Source of the DNA: Rhineura floridana
Taxonomy: Eukaryota; Chordata; Lepidosauria; Squamata; Rhineuridae
Assembly (NCBI RefSeq): GCF_030035675.1
Contig: NC_084487.1
Location: 94,622,486 to 94,686,485, forward strand
Reading direction: 5' to 3'
Length of the DNA stretch: 64,000 bases
The notes beneath the pieces are model-generated. The model saw nothing but the letters and a program-made list of their open reading frames with translations. It was not told the origin of the DNA and searched no databases. The translations under genes and the position numbers were made by a program. Position 1 is the first letter of the stretch; every line of letters begins with the position of its first letter. This document shows positions 58,566 through 64,000 of the stretch, piece by piece.

Positions 58566-58797
58566 TTAAAAATGTAAATGTACTGCCTTCAAGTCGCCTC
58601 TGACTTATGGCGACCCTATGAATAGGGTTCTCATGGTAAGTGGTATTCAGAGGGGGTTTACCATTGCCTGCCTCTGAGGCTGAGAGGCAGTGACTGGCCC
58701 AAGGTCACCCAGTGAGCTTCATGGCTGTGTGGGGATTCAAACCCTGGGCTCCCGGGTCACAGTCCAACACCTTAACCATTACACCACACTGGCTCTC
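58566..58797 (-). repeat. Sauria SINE (Bov-B-tailed)
   Basis: On the - strand: a tRNA-like head CCAGTGTGGTGTAATGGTTA then AGGTGTTGGACTGTGACC with GGGTTTGAATCCC B box; a body CTTGGGCCAGTCACTGCCTC, GGCAATGGTAAACCCCCTCT; and a tail ACCCTATTCATAGGGTCGCC, ATAAGTCAGAGGCGACTTGA. This arrangement is specific to squamates and relies on Bov-B LINE machinery, present at the right edge of this window. Confidence 0.9.
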
Positions 58798-61157
58798 TCA
58801 ATATTATTTACTCCCTGGTAAATAGCCCTCCACAATCATGATGGCAAGTGCTCCGTTATCCTGCATTGACATAACAGGCACAACCCCACAACCCTCTCCA
58901 GTCTCAGTTGTGTTGAGCTTTGGATGGTTCTGAACCTCAATACAGCTTGTCTGTACAGCTCTGTGCTGGAGATCGTCATATGAATTATGAACAACAAAAC
59001 ATATTCCAAGGTGTCTCTCTGCAGCCAACTACACAAGCAAGCCCAACCTCTATCTTGCTCCAGAGGGAAAAGTTGTACTGGAGCTGGGCAGTGAAGGTAC
59101 TCTGAGTGCTTTGTTGCCAAGTGCAAAAATGAGCCCTTGCTCCCTTTTCACAGCAGCAAGTTTGGAGCTAGAGAGTGTGGGCGGAAGCAAGGTCCTGCTG
59201 GAGTTCTGAAGCCCTACAAGGTCAGCACTACTGCAACTGCAAGGACACTATTCAGCCAGTTTCCAGATCCAAACCTGAAGCTGGGGGGAGGGGAGCAGAT
59301 GCAGTGCGAGATCAGTGACCAATGCTATACACATCTACTCAAAAGTAAGTCCAATTGAGCTGGACAGAATTTGCAGGTAAATGACTATTTGACTGCAGTT
59401 ATCTGGGAATAAACTTCACTCAACTGTTACTCACTTCTGAGTAGAAATGCACAGGTTAGCAGTGTCTTGGCATCCAGAAATTTTGTCTTGGCTATTGAGA
59501 CCAGGTAAAATCCCTGCTGATATTGGAGTATTGGAGCCTGCAAGAGTTCTAGAAAATCCCCTCCCTCATTAGATTGTTTATGATTTGCATCAAGCTGCAC
59601 TGAGATGGTGCAAACGTTGTGTAACTGAATATACAAAAAATCAATAGATTTAATTAAAAACGTGGGATAGGCCTTAAGATGCAGGATAAACTAAGGCTGG
59701 CAACATGACCAGTCATTAATTGCCCAAATACTGACAAATAGTTGAATATTAAGATAAATATTTTTAACAACTGTGTCAAAGGGACACTTAGGTTAATACA
59801 AAAATTCAAATTAATTAACTTGTGATGCAATTAAATTAAATTCTAAATAACTAATCAGTTATATTTTTAATATTGCAATTTTATACAAATATAAATGTAG
59901 CAAACTATATGCAAGACATTGCATAGTTTGTTTTTGTTTTAGAACCCCAGGAAAAACCTAGCAGCAAAACTTGAGTGAGTCCTATACCTGATTTATTAAG
60001 GAGCTGTCTCCTACAAGCATGGACTACAGGCCTTACTCTTGACTTTGCTTTCAAATTGCACCATGATGTAATTAGAGAACAGGGCTAACACATAATGGCA
60101 TTCAGCTTTATGGAATTGCCTGGCCATAATCAAACTGGTGGACAACCAGGACCACAGACTCAGAATAGAGGAATCCTTGATCCCTTGGGGTTATTCCAGT
60201 AACCTTCCCCCAAATTCCAGCATTCATCTTTAAGCACCCCAACTCTGAGATAAAAACATACAGGCACGATTGTAGCCAACTGCCAGGGGGACGGGGGAGA
60301 AGCCAAGCTCCGGCCTTCCAGTATTTTGGCCAATGACTCTCAACATTTTGGAATGACTGAAAGAAAAACACCAGAACATCCAAACCTACAGTAGAGAGCT
60401 ATTTTTAGATCTTTTTCTAAATTAACAATCTTTCTCATTAGATATTTCTAATAAAATGTTACTGCATTGTTAGCCTAAAGATGTTTTGAAGGTTCTTAGC
60501 ACATCACTCTGTACTGTTCAAACTCAAGTCAATCCTGTTCTTCAGGCCAACTCTTCATTCTCATACGAAGGGATATCCCCCAGCTTTGTTATTCGTAATT
60601 CCTTTGTCAGGGAGCCTCACACTAATTATGCATAGAGATGCTGAATACCAATTCCAAGCAATTCAAAAATGCAATCCTATCATGGACCTGCACAATGGAC
60701 AAGCAAGCGTAAGGTTTGTCAGGCCCCAATGTATCTTAGTTTGTGGTCCGATTACAGCAGTCTTACCAATGACTTGTCAGCTGCTCTGGGAGCCTTTTAA
60801 GGTAAAGAATAGGGCAACAATACTTTAAATAATAACTTTTATGTAACAAAACAGGGATTGATAAAAAGTGCAGTTGGATACGCACCCTGGGCTTCTGTAA
60901 AGTAAGACAACCTGCCCAGTCTTTTAACAGGACTAAATCTTCTCTGCCTCACTCTTTGTTTCACAGTATGGAAGAGAAAGAAGGCAGCAAATGGTACATG
61001 CTGAAAGCAACGCAAACCCACACTCCAGAAAATACTGAAAGGGAGTACACAATAGACACCCCTTGCTAAGCTGCAACCACTATGAATTGATACATAAAAC
61101 CAGAACATAAAGATATTTTTAAAATCCTACTGGAATGGCATCGTTAACACCAAGACT

Positions 61158-61275
61158 ATATTATTATTATTAGCAGTAGTAGTATTAATGGGTTGCTTTT
61201 CTCTCCAGGTGTCCCAAAACGACTTACATAACCAATTAAAACAGCATCCATAAAACCTAAAAACAAAGCCTAAAA
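61158..61275 (-). repeat. L2-type LINE tail remnant
   Basis: TATTAATGGGTTGCTTTTCT, CAGGTGTCCCAAAACGACTT and ACATAACCAATTAAAACAG correspond to the reversed L2-type 3' end layout. Confidence 0.45.
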
Positions 61276-62003
61276 AGTTCATGCTCAGTTTTCTGAAAAT
61301 TCTATCCTTCATCCTACAAAGGTCTATAAAAGTCTAGATGACACAGAGCAATTGTTGCAATTTGTACAAACAATGAATAAAAAGCATGAATCCTACATGA
61401 ACACTGCCTGAAGCACCTTCCTCTCAGGACTCTGCATATGCAGCTGTTGTTGCTTAAATGCTAACATTAAATTGCTCATAGAAAATTGAGACTGTTATTT
61501 GACAAGAACTTGAGCTACCTTTCCCAGCACTCAATTCCATGTGCTAATACTATTTCAAAAGTAACCTCATGGTTAAGATAATGTCTATTAACAAATACCA
61601 CCTTCTCCAAAGAGTCCAATGTGTATCCACTACAAACTGAGAAGGACTGGCAAAATTTAATCTGGAGTCCACTCATCTAAGAATCAGCAATGTCTTGCTG
61701 TCTCTACATTTGAAAGTGTGTCTCAAATGCTAGCTTCCATAAAGTCCAGTCAACAGATCTCAACAACAGTAGAATCCAAGCATCTTTGATTATGTGAAAT
61801 TTGCACAGCATAGCAGGAAGCCAGAAGTAAGGGGGAGGACAAGGAACAGAGTGAAAGTGTGAGGAGTTAAGCATTTGGAGAATGAATTAAGCATCCAGAT
61901 ACAAACAATACAAAACATAGAGGTGCAGGCCATGAATCCTTGCTACTGCTAGAAACCAAGGCTTATTAAGGCTACTTCATAAGGGGAGGCTATAGATAGA
62001 ACT

Positions 62004-62570
62004 CCCCCTTTAGGATGCACACCTTTAGGATGTGAGCTACTGAGCTTTTTCCTATTCATTGCTTTAATATACCTCCTGGGACCATGCTTGAATGAATGAT
62101 CTTTGCTTTGTGCTGAAGTTGTCCTTTGTTCTTTTTTTTTAAGGGTAGTTTTATGTGTCACAAAATTGGCCCAGATCAACCCCTTATGGAAGATGCTCCC
62201 TTGTCTGGTTTTGACATTTGAACTTAGTTGGTTCTTGCATAAAGAAAAGGCTACTGACAGTCTACAGAAGTTGTTTCCGTGCCCTTACCTAGTTCCATTT
62301 CTTTGGTTGGCCCATGTTCATTAATGGACAATTAATAATACACATCATAAAATTCATCAAGACCTTAGCCAATGAATTGACTTATGTGTGAAGCTAGAAA
62401 AAGCTGTCTCCCAATCAGAAAGAGTGTGCTTCAGTGGCTTTTTCAAAATTTCCCTTTTGTATGAGTGATATATTAACCATAAGGGTGAGGGCCCTAACTG
62501 ATATGTAATTGTTTAAATCTTGAATAAAGAAATCATAATGCAGTGTAACCCCCTTTAGGATGCACACCTT
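62004..62570. repeat. 22-bp exact direct repeats bracketing 523 bp
   Basis: CCCCCTTTAGGATGCACA then CCTT occurs at 62004-62025 and again at 62549-62570. The 523 bp between end in TTGAATAAAGAAATCATAAT... (an AATAAA signal near the 3' end) but no long A-tail. The right copy joins the Bov-B element directly. The repeat could be a long target-site duplication around an inserted transcript copy, or a product of Bov-B template jumping. Confidence 0.6.
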
Positions 62571-64000
62571 AACATGGTGAGGGGGTGTGAGAGTGTTGAA
62601 GAAGCTGAAAGCAATGCCGTCAGGAGTCTAGACCAAGAGGCTAGACTCCTAGCAGGGGCACCCAAGGCGGAATGGTCAAAGCTGAAACACCAGACTAAGA
62701 TGCATCCAAACTCAGAGGAAGGCAATGGTAAACCACCTCTGAATACCTCTTACCACGAAAACCCTATGAACAGAGTATCCAAAAGGCAACACGAGATAGT
62801 GCTGGAAGATGAGACCCCCGGGTCAGAAGGCACTCACTGAGCTACTGGGGAAGAACAAAGGACAAGTACGAGTAGCGCTGTAACTAATGATGCAGCTGGG
62901 TCAAAGCCAAAAGGAAGCCCAGAGGCTGATGCACACAGATTAGAAAGGAGACTCCAGAGTTGTATGGTGCACACAATAGGAACATGGAATGCGAGAAGCA
63001 TGAACCAGGGGAAGTTAAAATTGTCAAGCATGAAATGGAACATATCAACATTACAATACTTGGTGTGAGTGAATTAAAATGGATGGGAATGGGACATTTT
63101 CAGTCAGGCAACTACAAAATATTTTATGCAGAAAATGAGAAATTAAGAAGAAACGGTTGCTTTAATAGTGAGAAGTGATGTAGCAAAAGCAATTAGGAGC
63201 TACAACTCAAGGTCTGAGCAAGTGATATCAATGAGATTAAATGGGAAACCTATTAACATAACCATCATCCAAGTCTACGCTCCAACGGCAAATGCAGAAG
63301 AAAAGGAATTGGGAGAGATTTTACGCAGAAATACAGGAAGAAATTGATCACACACCAAAATAAGATGTGCTGGTAATCATGGGGGACTGGAATGCAAAAG
63401 TAGGGAACAGAGAAGAACTAGAAATTGTGGGGAAATGGGGCTTAGGAGACAGAAATGAGGCCAGAGAAAAACTTATTGAATTCTGTGAAGCCAATAATTT
63501 CTTTCTTGCAAGCATATTTTTTGAGCAACTGAAAAGACGACTGTACACAGGGACATCACCAAAAGGTCAATACAGGAATCAAATTGATTATATAATTGGT
63601 AGCAGAAGATGGAGAAGTTCCATACTTTCTGCGAAAACAAGACCAGGAGCAGACTGCGGTACAGATCATGAACTGGTCATATCGAAAATAACAGTAAAGC
63701 TAAAGAAGAACAACAAAGCAATCCTAATGCCAAAATACAATTTAAATAACATCCCAGAAGAATATAAAGATCAAATAAGGAACAGATTTGAGGCTTTAAA
63801 CTTAGTTGACAGAGAACCAGAAGAACTATGGAGTGAAGTCAGAGACATTATCAGGGAAGAATGCAAAAAGACAATATCTCTCATTAAAAAGAAAGACCTC
63901 AATGGATGACTGATGAAACTCTTAAAATGGTTAAAGGGAGAAGGAAAGCAAAAGCAAAAGGAGATAGAAACACGATCAGAACCCTAAATGCAACAATACA
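62571..64000 (+). mobile_element. Bov-B (RTE) LINE, 5' part, runs off the window
   Basis: The 5' UTR has CATGGTGAGGGGGTGTGAG and a block shared with the Sauria SINE tail (GGCAATGGTAAACCACCTCT, CGAAAACCCTATGAACAG). The endonuclease starts at about 62970: TIGTWNARSMNQGKLKIVKH, TILGVSELKWMGMGHF, then INITIIQVYAPTANAEEKE. The frame at 63367-63909 continues VIMGDWNAKVGNRE, EFCEANNFFLAS, LYTGTSPKGQYRNQIDYIIG, SAKTRPGADCGTDHELVISK: the GDWNAKVG, RNQIDYI and SDHEL-type residues of the endonuclease. Breaks occur around 63175, 63345 and 63909, so the copy is dead. The reverse transcriptase lies beyond the edge. Confidence 0.93.

Larger units (their letters stand above)
50929..64000 (-). other. WASL: WASL intron 1 (partial)
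   Basis: No segment resembling the conserved first exon (PQENESLFTFLGKKC in mammals) and no CpG-rich promoter region was found up to the right edge, so intron 1 exceeds 13 kb. Recognised repeats are listed separately. About 55810-56820, 57340-57880, 58050-58560 and 59460-61980 hold nothing I can name beyond old repeat scraps. Confidence 0.8.

Noticed and set aside
58804-59126. Overlapping 74- and 96-codon open frames on -
   Set aside because: Two frames over the same bases, no splice signals that join to a gene, no recognisable motif.
50929-64000. WASL exon 1
   Set aside because: Searched by eye for the conserved N-terminal peptide and a GC-rich promoter; none seen, so exon 1 is placed outside.
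1-64000. CRISPR arrays, operons, tRNA or rRNA genes
   Set aside because: None present; tRNA-like segments are SINE heads with degenerate folds, and the sequence is clearly vertebrate nuclear DNA.

Overview
The window is vertebrate nuclear DNA, almost certainly from a squamate reptile. It has spliced genes with long AT-rich introns. Its repeats include CR1 and L2-clade LINEs, a Bov-B (RTE) LINE, a Sauria SINE with a Bov-B-type tail, tRNA-headed SINEs with a CR1-like tail, many hairpin DNA transposons, a Tc1 element and a Penelope-like fragment. The species cannot be named from the sequence.

Two protein-coding genes face each other tail to tail. At the left edge (about 1-2750, + strand) is the end of LMOD2 (leiomodin 2): intron sequence, a last exon coding VEIPEALR-stop at 2361-2387, and a 3' UTR with AATAAA at 2726. 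From about 28.9 kb to beyond the right edge, on the - strand, is WASL (N-WASP). Ten coding exons (2-11) can be placed to the base. All junctions are AG/GT, all phases agree, and they give 466 residues plus stop: most of the WH1 domain, basic and CRIB/GBD regions, a proline-rich region, two WH2 motifs, central region and acidic tail. Exon 1 (about 40 residues) is not in the window, so intron 1 is longer than 13 kb. The LMOD2 > < WASL order matches human 7q31.32.

The intergenic part (about 2.75-28.9 kb) holds no other convincing gene and is largely fossil transposons. They include a 2.7-kb CR1 copy with an L2 piece inside it (13.5-16.2 kb), a second CR1 copy inserted into a hairpin DNA element (21.4-22.6 kb), an older CR1 copy hit by three later insertions (24.5-26.7 kb), palindromic non-autonomous DNA transposons, two LTR-like fossils, and a purine-skewed minisatellite region (17.8-18.55 kb).

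Within WASL, intron 8 carries a reversed L2 LINE (35.2-37.15 kb) and a nearly full-length Tc1 element (37521-39135, TA flanks, about 200-bp terminal inverted repeats). Intron 5 carries an unassigned same-strand open frame bounded by plausible splice sites (about 44.49-44.80 kb). Intron 1 carries a Penelope-like reverse transcriptase fragment, a perfect 8-bp-flanked hAT-type palindrome, a Sauria SINE, and a Bov-B LINE running off the right edge.

No CRISPR array, operon or other prokaryotic system is present. The most notable items are the nested insertions, which give relative ages, the well-preserved Tc1 copy, the unassigned open frame in WASL intron 5, and a 22-bp exact direct repeat bracketing 523 bp beside the Bov-B element.
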